A stretch of DNA of 64,000 bases from Oncomelania hupensis (lineage: Eukaryota > Mollusca > Gastropoda > Littorinimorpha > Pomatiopsidae). The stretch is taken from the NCBI GenBank assembly GCA_036898135.1, contig CM072522.1, positions 6,594,378 through 6,658,377 on the forward strand, in the 5' to 3' direction. This document shows positions 9,884 through 19,924 of the stretch, in pieces (positions within the stretch are counted from its first letter, which is position 1; the number at the start of each line of letters is the position of its first letter). The notes beneath the pieces were generated by a model. It was not told the origin of the DNA. It ran no database searches and was given only the letters and a program-made list of their open reading frames with translations. The translations under genes and the position numbers were made by a program.

Positions 9884-11731
9884 TCCTATCCTATCCTGTC
9901 CCGTAACTCGGAGGTCGTAGGGGCACCACAGATGATCGTTTAACCAGCATACTCCATCTTTCTCTGTCCTCAGCAAACCTGATGGCTTCGCTCAGTGTCA
10001 AACCAGTCCATTCTCGAATGTTGTCCTCCCACCTCTTTTTCGGTCTCCCTCTTCTTCTACCTCCTTGCACTGTGCCTTGCAGAATGGTCTTTGCAAGGCC
10101 TGATGATCTGGTGACGTGGCCATACCATCGGAGTTTCCGTTTCTTCACCACTGTGAGCAGGTCATTGTGTTGTCCAATGGCTTGTGTGATGGTCTGTCGG
10201 ACTTCGTCGTTGGTGATGTGTTGGGTATAGGAAATGCCCAGAAGTCTTCCGTAGCACCTCATCTTCATGCTTTGTATTCTTCGTTGTAGATCTGCTGTGA
10301 GGGTCCATGCTACACAAGCATATAGGTAGATGGAGATGACAAGGGAGCGTAGCAGTCTTACTTTGGAATGTAGACTGATGGTCCTGTCTTTCCAAATGGG
10401 CTTCAACCTTGTCATGGCAGCAGTTGTTTGCGCGATCCTGGAGAGGACTTCCTGTCGGGACCCATTATCTGATACAATGGCTCCTAAATATTTAAAGCTA
10501 TGCACTGTGTTGAGGGATTGGCCTTGGACTTTGATGTCCGTGTTGATGCCATTAGTGTTGTTGGTCATCATTTTGGTCTTCTCTGCACTTATTTCCATTC
10601 CATAAGCTCTGGAGGTGGTGTCAAGCCTCTGTAACAGCTGTTCAAGTTCTTGTTCCTCTCCAGCCAACCCATCAATGTCATCTGCAAAACGAAGATTGGA
10701 GATTGCTCTACCCCCTATGCTGACTGTGCCTACGTGATCTGCAAGGTCATCTGACATGATGCGCTCTAGGAAGATGTTGAAGAGTGTTGGAAAGAGTAGG
10801 CATCCTTGACGCACACCGATTGTTGTTCTGAACCAGTTCCCGAAGGCGCTGTTATGGAGGACTGCACTGGTAGCCTTGTCATACAGGCTTTTGATGACTT
10901 CAATAATTTTAGGGTTGATGTTGTACACTTTCATTGTTGCCCATAGAGCTGCATGCCAGACTCGGTCAAACGCCTTCTTGAAGTCTATGAACACATGATA
11001 TGAAGTGTTGATGGTGTTGTAGGTATTTATCACAGATTATTCTGAGGTTACAAATCTGTTCAATGGTACTTCGCCCTACCCTGAATCCTGCTTGTTCTTC
11101 AGCTATGATTTGTTCAGCTTGGGGTTTCAACCTGTTGAGTGTTATTTTCAGGAGGACCTTGCTGGGATGGCTGATGAGGCTGGTGGTGCGGTAATTTTCA
11201 CACTCCTGAAGGTTACCTTTTTTGGGAAGAGTGATGACAAGCGACTGGGTCCGTGGTGTAGGCCACTCCCCACTCTGCCAGATCTTGTTACAGATAATGG
11301 TGAGGGCATCAATCATCGCTTCTCCTCCTGCTTGAAGCAGTTCCGCGGGTATGTTGTCCATTCCCGCTGACTTCCCTTTCTTCAGCGACAGCACTGCTGC
11401 CTCAACTTTTTCCCGGAGAATTGGGAGGGGTGTCTTCTTCTTCTCTGTTCTCGGGACATGCTAGAACTGATGGATCTCCATTTGGTGTATGGTTGTAAAG
11501 GTCAGAGCAGTACTCTGTCCATCTGTCCAAGACTTCTTGTTCTTCTGTAAGGCATATGCCAGACTTGCTTTGGATCGTGGAGACTTTGGGCTGTTTAACA
11601 CTTGTTAGCCGCTTCACAGTCTGGTAGGCCTTCTTGCTGTTGTTCTTGTTCAGACTGTTCTCTATTTCATGGCATTGATCTTCTATGGAAGGAATGATCG
11701 CCCGAGGTTTTGTCGCGGTTTGAAATCGCAA
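9884..11731 (-). mobile_element. LINE family 1, copy C, RT half
   Basis: The low-coordinate end is a (CCTAT)n tail, which is (GGATA)n in the sense direction. Reading leftward from 11731 it encodes the linker after the endonuclease (NSKKAYQTVKRLTSVKQPK), the start of RT (KKGKSAGMDNIPAELL), and then full RT palm and thumb to the C-terminus. Frameshifts lie at about 11395-11430 and 10990-11030. The endonuclease half is absent and sequence at the 5' end gives way to a candidate LTR. It is the best-preserved RT of this family in the window. Confidence 0.85.
9891..11033 (-). pseudogene. Reverse transcriptase ORF of LINE copy C
   Basis: This 380-codon frame encodes a non-LTR reverse transcriptase. 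Visible motifs in order are FKKAFDRVWH (motif A with the first catalytic Asp), GVRQGCLL (motif B), LRFADDIDGLAGE (FADD, the catalytic pair), the AYGMEISAEKTKMM block, and the C-terminal HVTRSSGLAKTILQ and GRPKKRWEDNIREW region. It would copy the element's RNA at the chromosomal target. The upstream 12-15% of RT is in another frame and the endonuclease is missing, so it is not functional as it stands. Closest relatives are annotated as endonuclease-reverse transcriptase in other molluscs. Confidence 0.8.
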
Positions 11732-11740
11732 TCGTCATCA

Positions 11741-12740
11741 TGAGTGTCGCGTCACCCGAGTGGGTTCCGCGACGTTCAGCACAAACAACGAGTGGAAGGA
11801 ATAGAAACTCAAACAAAAGAACTAACACAAAATCCCAGATGAACAATCACACTCTTTTATTCAACAATGACACACACACTCACAGGATAATTGGGATACT
11901 AAACCCCTCTCAACCCCTATCAAGACCCCCAACCCAGTATTTACTAAACAATTACCTCCCTTGTCTAACTGAAAACCCCAGAACTATACACAAACAGAAT
12001 GCCCACAACAATATGCAACAATAGTAACAATCAATTAAATTTCAGATAGATACAATCCCAAGCTGAATCCACAATAAGAAAATCTTAAAATTCAATTGCA
12101 TTGAATAAGCTAGCTTTACAGTTCAGAATCACCGTTCGTAACCTAACTATCTATTAACTGAGCTCAGAGTAAACTAAAGCAGTTAATCACACAGATAAAG
12201 GTAGTGATTTACACTGGATTATGAAGATATGTTTTTAGGTGTGTGAAGTGCGAATCTGTGTGTGTGTGGGTGCGGTGTAGCTGAGATCCTGTAGCCCGAT
12301 GGAAAGCTTCGTCCGAAGCAATGGGCAGGTCTAGGCGATGATGGAGGGCCACACCTACATGAACTCTAGTAGCCAGTGCCCTATGAAGACATAACAGCTG
12401 CCTAGACTATCAGCGATCGAATTATTTGCATTGACTTATGACTTTTTAAGGTAGATTAGTACTTCGAAGATCTTGTATAGAGTAGAGGAAATAAATGTGT
12501 GATTTTAACTGTTATCAAGTGGCTGGACTACATATGATTCATAGCCGTGTGAAAGCTAGTGTGACAGTGATCTTTTACCATTTTTCTATCTATCTCTGTA
12601 TCCCAGCCTTAACACAGACCGAGCTAAACAAATAAATTTATTAAAGTAATTCACCGGGTGACTAACTAGCGGTTCCCATCGAATAAAGCGTGAGGGTTAC
12701 AGCATTCCATTGTGCAGAGCCCAACAACCCATAAACCCCA
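11741..12740 (-). repeat. Candidate solo LTR (unclassified)
   Basis: Read on the minus strand the block starts TGGGG and ends ACACTCA, giving TG...CA ends about 1000 bp apart. A sense AATAAA lies about 110 bp before the end, as in the related plus-strand sequence ending at 34022. The first 235 bp recur at 29567-29805. Conserved terminal text includes GTCACCCGAGTGGGTT-like sequence. No primer-binding site, polypurine tract or coding region is evident, so the LTR reading is tentative. Confidence 0.4.
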
Positions 12741-12742
12741 CG

Positions 12743-12798
12743 TAGTAGTAGTAGTAGTAGTAGTAGCAGTAGTAGTAGTAGTAGTAGTAGCAGTAGTG

Positions 12799-12846
<48 letters not shown>
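12743..12846. repeat. (TAG)n microsatellite
   Basis: About 34 TAG units with a few CAG and TGG variants directly abut the candidate LTR end. Confidence 0.95.
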
Positions 12847-12904
12847 ATACACGAGGATCTTAAGTATAAATAGTTCTTATTTTCTATCACTCCAAGTATT
12901 TCTG

Positions 12905-13003
12905 CCGTGAAAACTCTCCCAAAACTCCTCATTTGTGTATGGGGTCTGTTGGGTCAGCTTGTAAATATTTGACGCTTTCTGCCAAATTGACACTATGGTA
13001 TTT
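12905..13003 (+). repeat. Repeat X fragment
   Basis: AACTCCTCATTTGTGTATGG and the following GGTCTGTTGGGTCAGCTTG to GACGCTTTCTGCCA text matches the interior of repeat X (38872-39436 and 55185-55880, reverse strand). It is closest to the 55-kb copy. Confidence 0.6.
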
Positions 13004-14142
13004 GTGACAGACGGACCAGTTTACCCTGCTTACTTTACTTTTTAGCCTTGTTTAGTCATTGTAATCTTAGAATGTTAATGTTAGGCTGCAGCAGACGATG
13101 GAAGTAATCAAGCGTAGCAATGGTATACTGCCGTTTACACACAGTGGTAGTTGACGGTTGAATCGGCAGGCAATGACATCATCGTAGCTACGTTAGGCGA
13201 GTCGATTACCAGCCAATGAGAACACAGTTTATAATGGACTCAGCCAGGTCTGGCTGATTCAAATAGAGAGATAGAACGGCAGTCGTTTTTGAAACGAGGA
13301 GCAGTAAACAGCTACACAGTTAGCAGTAAGATCTCTCCTGAATAGACCAGGAAGCAAGACTTGAGAATCTTAGAATTCAATCAAGTAGCCACGAGCCTGA
13401 CTTTGTCAGACAGGTAAATGAACATACTTCTGTTTCATCGTGATATATTTATATTATTGTTGAAATTATGTTTGTGGAATTTGCTATGCATCAAATTGAA
13501 TTGTTAATCCGAATTTGCCTTACCACGTGGAGAAGCCGAACACGTGTTAAGCACGACCGGTTTGGACGCCATGTTGTATACCTGACGGAACCACTGTTGT
13601 TTAACCTATATGTATGTTTGCAGACCAGTGGCTGTACCAGTGAATGTTTATAATATTATTAATTCTGTATGTGTATAGTTAGCCACGATTTATATTTATG
13701 TATGTATAGGAAATTAGAGTTGAGATTCCAGTGGACCACGGACGTAGCAGAATGTTCGTCTCTTATGTATAGAGATGTGGAGCTATCACTGAGGGCTACT
13801 TTGGCTTTCAGTGAGACGCTCTGCACAGACCTATTATTCAAGGTTGTGCAGAATTTCGTCTCTTGTGTTACAGACGAGCAGGCGAGATATAACGTGCGCC
13901 CAACTCCACAGAAAACACGAGTTGGCTGTTTAGCCTCTACAGCACAGGACTGAGAGAGCTCCCCTGGAAAACACTCTCCAAGACACCACAGCGTGTCAAG
14001 GAACCAAACTACACGACGACCCAGCGTGTACCAGAAGCTACCTCATCAAAGGGCTTCAAACCCGCTGCACTAAAACTGATAGAAAAAGGACCACAGTAGT
14101 CCACTCTTCAGAAACTATAGTAAAACGGACCACAGTAACCTG
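13004..14142. other. Promoter-like but unassigned region
   Basis: CCAATGAGAACACAGTTTAT near 13213 resembles a CCAAT/TATA arrangement. About 200 bp downstream ACAG|GTAAATG near 13410 is a reasonable splice donor. No coding exon could be attached. It could be the 5' region of a retroelement or a host first exon. Confidence 0.25.
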
Positions 14143-14169
14143 CTACTACTACTACTACTACTACTACTG

Positions 14170-14254
<85 letters not shown>

Positions 14255-14311
14255 CAACAACAACAACAACAACAAAAATATGAACAAATAAATAAATAAA
14301 TAAATAAATAA
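14143..14311. repeat. Compound (CTA)n/(AAT)n/(AAC)n/(AAAT)n microsatellite
   Basis: CTA units to 14220 pass directly into AAT, then AAC, then AAAT units. Translated frames of this tract (poly-Leu/poly-Val) are artefacts. Confidence 0.95.
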
Positions 14312-14340
14312 AATGTCTTTAAAAAAAAAGAAACAAATAC

Positions 14341-14389
14341 TCTGAGTCACTGCGCCCATACTCCTTCGGATGAGAGTATAAACCGAGTA
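14341..14389 (+). mobile_element. SINE core fragment
   Basis: CACTGCGCCCATACTCCTTC and the following GGATGAGAGTATAAACCGAG match the SINE core at 6526 and 47866. It joins directly to the 5' region of LINE copy D. Confidence 0.6.
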
Positions 14390-15161
14390 GAATAGACCCA
14401 ACGTTTCCCGGCGTGTCGTAAGAGGCGACTAACAGGAGTGATGTTAGCACGGCATCACTGGGCGAAAGTCTTCTACACAGAATTAGTCACCGGCCAGGGC
14501 GGAGGAACCTCACGTTACTACAGGTTCAACGACCATGTGCTCAGGGCCAAGGCGAGCTACACTGTATTCGTAGATTTCGGCTGTTACCCATTAATAATTA
14601 ATAATTATTAAGGTATTAATTAAAATTATTAATAATTATTATTAATAATTATTAATTATTAAGGTATTAATTAAAACAACATCTTGGAGAGGATTGGGCA
14701 CCGCCAGGTCTTTTTTTGCCCAAGACGAAACATGATGAAACTATCCACTAATTCCATACCGGATCGGTCGTCGCCTGGCTCAACAAGGACCGCGATTTCC
14801 GTTGGCCACCAGGACGGAGGTGATAAGTATGCTACTGATGGACAATTTAGCAAGATCCGCACGAGAAACAACATCGTCATAGGAACCTGGAATGTCAGGA
14901 CCCTAACTGCGGAAAGAAAATTAGAAGAACTGGCCCACGAGCTGGACCATTATCGATGGAACGTTTTAGGTATCAGCGAACTGCGCTGGAAAGGCCTAGG
15001 GAAAAAAACAAAAAAGGAAACAACGACCGACAAAGGCCACAAGCTCTATTTCAGCGGTAAAGATGACAGGCACGAACATGGCGTTGGATTCTTGGTCCAC
15101 AAGAACATTCTAGCCACTGTCATGGGTTGCCGCCCAGTCTCCAGTAGACACATCACCATCC
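14390..15161 (+). mobile_element. LINE family 1, copy D, 5' part
   Basis: It contains the family 5' leader (GGCGTGTCGTAAGAGGCGAC) and then the endonuclease start: GTWNVRTLTAERKLEEL, ISELRWKGLG, HEHGVGFLVHKN. The TWN and E residues are those of APE-type endonucleases. The leader is interrupted at 14583-14683 by an AT-rich tandem tract. A different LINE is inserted at 15161, and copy D resumes at 16267. Confidence 0.8.
14583..14683. repeat. AT-rich short tandem tract
   Basis: Units built from TTAATAATTA and AAGGTATTAATTAAAA occur twice each. It lies inside the leader of LINE copy D and is absent from copies A and E, so it is a local insertion or expansion. Confidence 0.7.
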
Positions 15162-16266
15162 AATTCCAATTCTATTGTATACAATTCTAATATTGTGTTG
15201 ACTAATACAGGAGCCCCTCAAGGAACTGTTCTAGCACCTTTTTTGTTTTCTTTGTACACCGCAGACCATAGACAAAAGCACGAATCCTGTCCCTTGATAA
15301 AATTTGCAGACGACACGGCACTCTCTGGTCTTATTACCAACAACATGGACAACATGTACAGAGATGAAATAGATAGCTTTGTCAACTGGTGTGATTCGAA
15401 TTTTCTAGATCTAAATGTAAGCAAAACAAAAGAAATGATAATTGATTTTAGGAAGGGAAACAAGTTTGATTTTAATCCTATCTTTATCAAAGGAGAAGAA
15501 GTAGAGAGAGTGCATGCATATAAGTATTTAGGTGTGGTTATCGATGATAGATTCACTTGGAAAGATAACACAAACTACATTTACAAGCGACTGCAAAGTA
15601 GAATGTTTTGTTTAAGAAAACTGAGATCCTTTAATGTAAAACAGGAAATTTTACAAATGTTTTATACAGCTGTAATAGGAAGCATCATTTCTTTTGGAAT
15701 CTCATGTTGGGGAGGAAACGTATCACAAACAGAAAAACGAAGATTGGACAAACAGATAAAAAGGGCTAGTGGGGTGATTGGGAGGGAACAGGATGACATG
15801 GCGACGATACATAGCAGACAAGTGACAAAAAAGCTGACTGCAATTTTGGCTGACAGTAACCATCCACTTTTCTTGGAATTTGACTCTCGACGGATAGACA
15901 GGAGTGGACGTTTTAGGGCACCAGCGGGAACATCAAATAGGTACAGGAACTCATTCATACCACTTGCCATTCAAGCACATAACAAACAAGTCGGTAGGTC
16001 TTACTAAACATACTCTACAACTCTCATGCAGCTTAGTTAGTTTATTTTTTTTATTTTTTATTTATTTATTTATTTATTTTTAAAACTGCTTAATTGAAAT
16101 ATCTGCATTATGAAAATATGTCCAAGTGTTTGAAGATCATTAATAATGTATAAATATTTATGTGTGTGTAAAAGAAGAATGAATGGACATGTTTAATTGA
16201 CAGACAATGTAATTTCCATGCTTTTGGATTATTAAAGTAATATCTTATCTTATCTTATCTTATCTT
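15162..16266 (+). mobile_element. CR1/L2-group LINE 3' part, nested in LINE copy D
   Basis: A 5'-truncated non-LTR element encodes the RT palm (APQGTVLAPFLFSLYT, KFADDTALSGLI) and C-terminus, with a 3' untranslated region ending in (TTATC)n at about 16240-16266. Flanking ATCC at 15158-15161 and 16267-16270 is a candidate 4-bp target duplication, and the interrupted host LINE reads through when the insert is removed. Confidence 0.85.
15195..16007 (+). CDS. RT C-terminal fragment of nested L2-like LINE
   Basis: The 270-codon frame carries motif B (TGAPQGTVLAP), the catalytic FADD (KFADDTALSG), the LNVSKTKEMIIDFRK block and a thumb region (KYLGVVIDDRFTWKDNT). It ends with the typical FRAPAGTSNRYRNSFIPLAI tail. 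Motif A and everything upstream are missing because of 5' truncation. The frame is uninterrupted, which suggests a fairly recent insertion. The family resembles CR1/L2 LINEs of fish and invertebrates; the exact clade is not resolved. Confidence 0.8.
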   Translation: MLTNTGAPQGTVLAPFLFSLYTADHRQKHESCPLIKFADDTALSGLITNNMDNMYRDEIDSFVNWCDSNFLDLNVSKTKEMIIDFRKGNKFDFNPIFIKGEEVERVHAYKYLGVVIDDRFTWKDNTNYIYKRLQSRMFCLRKLRSFNVKQEILQMFYTAVIGSIISFGISCWGGNVSQTEKRRLDKQIKRASGVIGREQDDMATIHSRQVTKKLTAILADSNHPLFLEFDSRRIDRSGRFRAPAGTSNRYRNSFIPLAIQAHNKQVGRSY

Positions 16267-16650
16267 ATCCGTCTGAGAGCAGCCCCTTTCAATATCACCA
16301 TCATCCACGCCTATGCCCCAACATCAGACTATGACGACAGCGAAGTGGAGGGTTTTTATGAAAATCTACAGGCTGTCCTTGACCAAGTGCCGAAAAAGGA
16401 CATAGTCATAGTGAAAGGCGACTGGAATGCCAAGGTTGGCCAAGATGCGCACCACAACTGGGGAGATACATGTGGACCCCACTGCAACAACGAGACAAAT
16501 GACAGGGGTCTGAGACTCTTGGAGTTTGCCAGATACAACAATCTGGTACTGGCAAACACGCTTGGTCTCCACAAAAACTCCAGACGATGGACATGGCACA
16601 GTCCCGGCGGGGAGCATCACAAGCATATAGACTACAGATTTGCTTTGCCA
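16267..16650 (+). mobile_element. LINE family 1, copy D, endonuclease continuation
   Basis: It resumes the endonuclease: FNITIIHAYAPTSDYDDSEV, VIVKGDWNAKVGQDAHHNWG, and RRWTWHSPGGEHHKHIDY. GDWNAK supplies the Asp/Asn pair of the APE fold. The sequence breaks off before the final SNHD motif and the RT. Confidence 0.8.
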
Positions 16651-16700
16651 GCTCCACACCACACATGTTGGATATCAGTGAAAAAGTATAAACGTTTTTA

Positions 16701-16847
16701 AACAAGGTGGCCGAAATTTTAACGACGAAAGATTCCAGTTGCCTGTTGACCAAGGCGAAATATTACGACACGATCGAGGAGGTAAAGGTTGCTGCTGCAG
16801 CCTGCGGGAAAAAGAACCGGCGACAATTTTACTTGTTAAAGAAGTAA
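16701..16847 (+). pseudogene. Fragment resembling the N-terminus of a KRBA2/Ginger-type integrase protein
   Basis: Frame 16701-16847 reads NKVAEILTTKDSSCLLTKAK and then YYDTIEEVKVAAAACGKKNR followed by RQFYLLKK and a stop. I recall the same order (LLTK.KYY, RRQ(F/Y)YLL) just upstream of the zinc-binding and integrase core in KRAB-A-domain-containing protein 2-like genes of molluscs. The integrase core is absent and the frame stops at TAA 16845, so it is at most a broken piece. The match rests on memory of a short segment. Confidence 0.35.
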
Positions 16848-16859
16848 TGTCCTTGAATT

Positions 16860-16905
<46 letters not shown>

Positions 16906-17235
16906 TCTCATCAATAATGGTATGGGCGCCCCGATTGCATTCACGAATTATATGTAATTGACAATGAAACAAAAAGACATGATGACATTTTGGGAAACGA
17001 CAACATTCCTTTGCTTGCACACTCTCTCTTTCTCTCTCTCTCACACACACACACACAAACACACACATTTTTGTAGAAACGACGTTGTGATGACTGTCGT
17101 GAAATTCTACATACATTATTTTGACACACTTACCATCATTTTGCCGTTTTTTGAAGCTATCCCTAACTCTAACCCTAACCCAAACCATCACCATCGGTAC
17201 ACTAGGGACCCCTCCCCCAAAAACACCATAACAAC
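16848..17235. other. Microsatellite-rich spacer
   Basis: It contains (TC)n at 16862-16908, a CT/CA compound tract at 17027-17068, and a short run of CTAACC-type units near 17161-17190. No gene is seen. Confidence 0.7.
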
Positions 17236-17441
17236 GGTATTTGGTCATGATTCTATAGAATTTGAGGAGGGTCATCTCAATCCAACAGTCACCTCTCCCT
17301 CAAAGCGTGGTTCGATTCTTTGCATTTTCGGGGACAAAGTGCAGCGGTGGGGGCGTGATTAAAAATGGTAGATATGAACATCATCGGTCCAGTGGTTCTC
17401 CAGTTGTTGAATTTAGACCAGGCCAATCGCGCAAACATCAA
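17236..17441 (+). repeat. Repeat R1, copy 1
   Basis: Landmarks are TGGTCATGATTCTATAG, GTCATCTCAATCCAACAGTC, GGGGACAAAGTGCA and GGGGCGTGATTAAAAATG. Further copies lie at 19480-19625 (minus), 22196-22277, within 22348-22613 and within 23594-23857. Its class is unknown and no terminal repeats are obvious. Confidence 0.7.
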
Positions 17442-18046
17442 TGAAAGGTGATTGGACTCCTGGGGAAGAAATGACCTCAGCAGCAGTTGTTGCCCTTTCA
17501 CCCCAAACACGGCCTTTTAGGACCAATGACAGAGGGTTGCATTTCGGAGCTTCATTGGGCGTCGCTGGCCAAGACATCGGGGCTATATATAGTCCTGGTT
17601 ACACTCCCAAAAACTATCTTATCCTGTCTGCCCTATCGCCAATGGTGCATGGTTGAGTAGACGCTCGATGGGGTGCATGCTATCCGCAAACTAGACTCAA
17701 AGCCCAACGCCATCCTATCTATCACCCATCCCATGACTCGGGGAGATCGTGGGGGCTGGTTTGGCGTGGTAATACTACTACCACCACCACATATACCCAC
17801 AAAAAACGAGGGCTTTTATTTATTTATTTTGTTCAGTCCTATCTTTTGAGAACACGGTGACGGGAGGGAGGGAGAGAGAGAGAAAGAGAGAGAGAGAGAG
17901 GTGAGTAGTAGCAGTAGTTGTTAAAAAGTATTGATTTTCAATAGTATGTTCAAACATCTGGCTTTCTGCTTCACCTACAGGGATGGTAAGCCTATTTAGG
18001 GTGTACAATCAGCTCATAATGCACCCTATTCCCACATTCAAATCTG
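17442..18046. other. Unassigned DNA
   Basis: It contains (GA)n at 17872-17900. Near 17711-17752 a short stretch resembles the 3' terminus of LINE family 1 in reverse (CCTATC and ACTCGGGGAGATCGTGGG), too diverged to call. No gene is recognised. Confidence 0.4.
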
Positions 18047-19180
18047 TCAAGAATGAGGGGTAGTTTGTTCTGTGTTACATGTATTAGGCACTGCCACCCC
18101 ATTGCCGCTGTTCAGTCCACGAGTTCTGTCTGGAAGTCGCCATAGCCGACTTCGGGTGTTCTGTTGTTGAAAGCATATAGGAGACGTGATGGTTGAAGTC
18201 ATAATGATGTTTTTCGAAGCTGCTATGAAGCTGCAGTTGAAGTCATTCGTTGCAAAAGTAGAAGTTGATGCCACCATGTCTGCGCGCATGGTAGGAGGTC
18301 TGCCGAAGTCACGGCGTGGAGGAGTGAAGGCAGGCACCGGGAAATACTGGCGTTGTTGAAGGCAACTGTATAGTCCGGAGGACGCCACCCTCCCCACAGT
18401 TGTTGTCCCGATGATGTCGCCCAGCCATAGTGACAAGAGTGACACAGCCTGGGAGAGTGCGCGACATTAGCGAGGCTTGAGTGTTTAGTTGAGAAACTTA
18501 CCCATACTGTGGCAGGGCTAGTAGACACAGTTCACAGCCTGGTCTCCGGGTGCCTGTCTCCTTCCTTTAACATGTCGGACTCCCAGACACCCGTCATGAG
18601 CACTGACCCCACGCGGGACGCGATGTCGCAGACACCCCCTGACTTTGAATCTTCCGCGGACCGTATGGCCATCCCCTCCGCAGTAGGCCGTCGTTTAACG
18701 GCCTCGGAATTTATTAAAAGAATGGACGGACCCATCTATAAGTTTGTCGCTTCCCAGCCTAGAAGACACTCTAAGCATGTTATGTATGCATTGCGTATGG
18801 GACTTAGGTCCATGTTGACTGAACAAGCGCTGGGTTCTATGCGAGTTCTTATCCAGGATTCATCTTGCCCAGACTTGGGCACAAGTTCTACTGAACTCAG
18901 TCCTGTGGGTCAGGTGTCCGCCTCTACGGTCCAATCCAAATAGATACAGCCATTTTTTCCCCCATCTGAGAATGTTGGATCTCTCTTTTTCTGAACATGT
19001 TTTTATAACTTTTACATAAATTTGTACATATTATTTACAGCCACTTACAGCCACTTAGGCCTTTTAACATTAAATGTAGCATTAGTCAATTTTTAATATT
19101 TTTCTATAATGTTGACCCGATCTAGCACTGGCAATAGCTTGGCAGACCTGGTCTGTCTTTATAATAAAAATAAATAAACT
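18047..19180 (+). mobile_element. Unclassified repeat unit with small ORF and A-rich 3' end
   Basis: The 5' half shares blocks with 4841-5470 (CGGAGGACGCCACCCTCC). A 124-codon ORF follows at 18572-18943. The 3' end runs into AATAAAAATAAATAAAC near 19160-19178 after a CTGGTCTGTCTTTATAATAA sequence. The layout suggests a retroposed or non-autonomous transcript. No RT or terminal repeats are seen. Confidence 0.4.
18572..18943 (+). CDS. Unknown 123-residue protein in repeat unit
   Basis: The frame starts MSDSQTPVMSTDPTRDAMSQ and continues with a Pro/Ser-rich acidic N-terminus. A central basic/hydrophobic helix region follows (TASEFIKRMDGPIYKFVASQ, HVMYALRMGLRSMLTEQALG), then a Ser/Thr-rich end. 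The start was chosen because the Ser/Thr/Pro-rich N-terminus begins there; 21 upstream in-frame codons from 18509 look like leader sequence. I do not recognise a family. A small ORF1/gag-like protein of a non-autonomous element is one possibility and a host-gene fragment another. Confidence 0.3.
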   Translation: MSDSQTPVMSTDPTRDAMSQTPPDFESSADRMAIPSAVGRRLTASEFIKRMDGPIYKFVASQPRRHSKHVMYALRMGLRSMLTEQALGSMRVLIQDSSCPDLGTSSTELSPVGQVSASTVQSK

Positions 19181-19479
19181 TTTCTATTTTAACTTGATAA
19201 ATATCCATATCATATTATCCATCCAAAGTCCCTTCCCTCCCTCGTTGGCCTTTCACACCCTTTTTGGCTTCCCTCTTCGCCTTGCCTTACCACCCAGCCT
19301 CTGCCGCTGTCTCCTTAAGACTCAACAGTATCTCCTACTGGACGTCGTAGCTGCGCTTTGCGCTCCTCTTCATTTGAATTTCCTCTGTCACATCGACTTC
19401 TTATTTCATCTGGACTTCTTAAATACAAGTCCCCTATATGCTTATGTGTCTGGGGACGTTAATCTACTTAATCAATCAA
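19181..19479. other. Unassigned DNA with stem-loop copy
   Basis: A minus-strand copy of the GTCCCC/GGGGAC stem-loop lies at 19429-19458, with its AGATTAACGT flank at 19456-19465. No gene is seen. Confidence 0.5.
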
Positions 19480-19625
19480 CCACTGGACCGATGATGTTTC
19501 TAGTTAGCCATTTTTAATCACGCCCCACCAGTGCACGTTGTCCCCCGACAATGGAATGAAGGGTGGGGAGAGTTGACTGTTTGATTGAGATGACCATCAT
19601 AACAATCTCTCTATAATATGACCAA
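19480..19625 (-). repeat. Repeat R1, minus-strand copy
   Basis: The reverse complement shows the R1 landmarks GTGGGGCGTGATTAAAAATG and GATGACCATC...AATCAAACAGTC, with a shorter interior than the other copies. Confidence 0.6.
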
Positions 19626-19924
19626 ATACACTTTTGGATTCGATTCTTAGCAAAGTCCACATCGATAGGGCGTGAATAGGAAGAGACTTGGGTGCCGTGG
19701 CGTAGGTCGAGATGTATGTCATTGGGCTTGTTAGGTTAGAAAACAAGCGATTCAAAAAGAATGTGAGAGAGAGAAAATTATTGCATTTTAATACACATAC
19801 TCTTACCCTTCTTCCCCTCCCCAACCATCTCCTCCTCCCTCCGCACACACAAGCACAACCACACACGCACACGCACACACACACACACACACACATGTAA
19901 ATTCACATCTTGTTAGTAACTTAA
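19626..19924. other. Unassigned DNA with (CA)n
   Basis: (AC)n lies at 19853-19895. Nothing else is recognised. Confidence 0.5.

Noticed and set aside
17161..17190. Telomere-like CTAACC units
   Set aside because: Only a few imperfect units, too short for an interstitial telomere tract.
17711..17752. Possible 3' end of a LINE family 1 relative
   Set aside because: Only about 40 bp of diverged similarity with no coding sequence attached.
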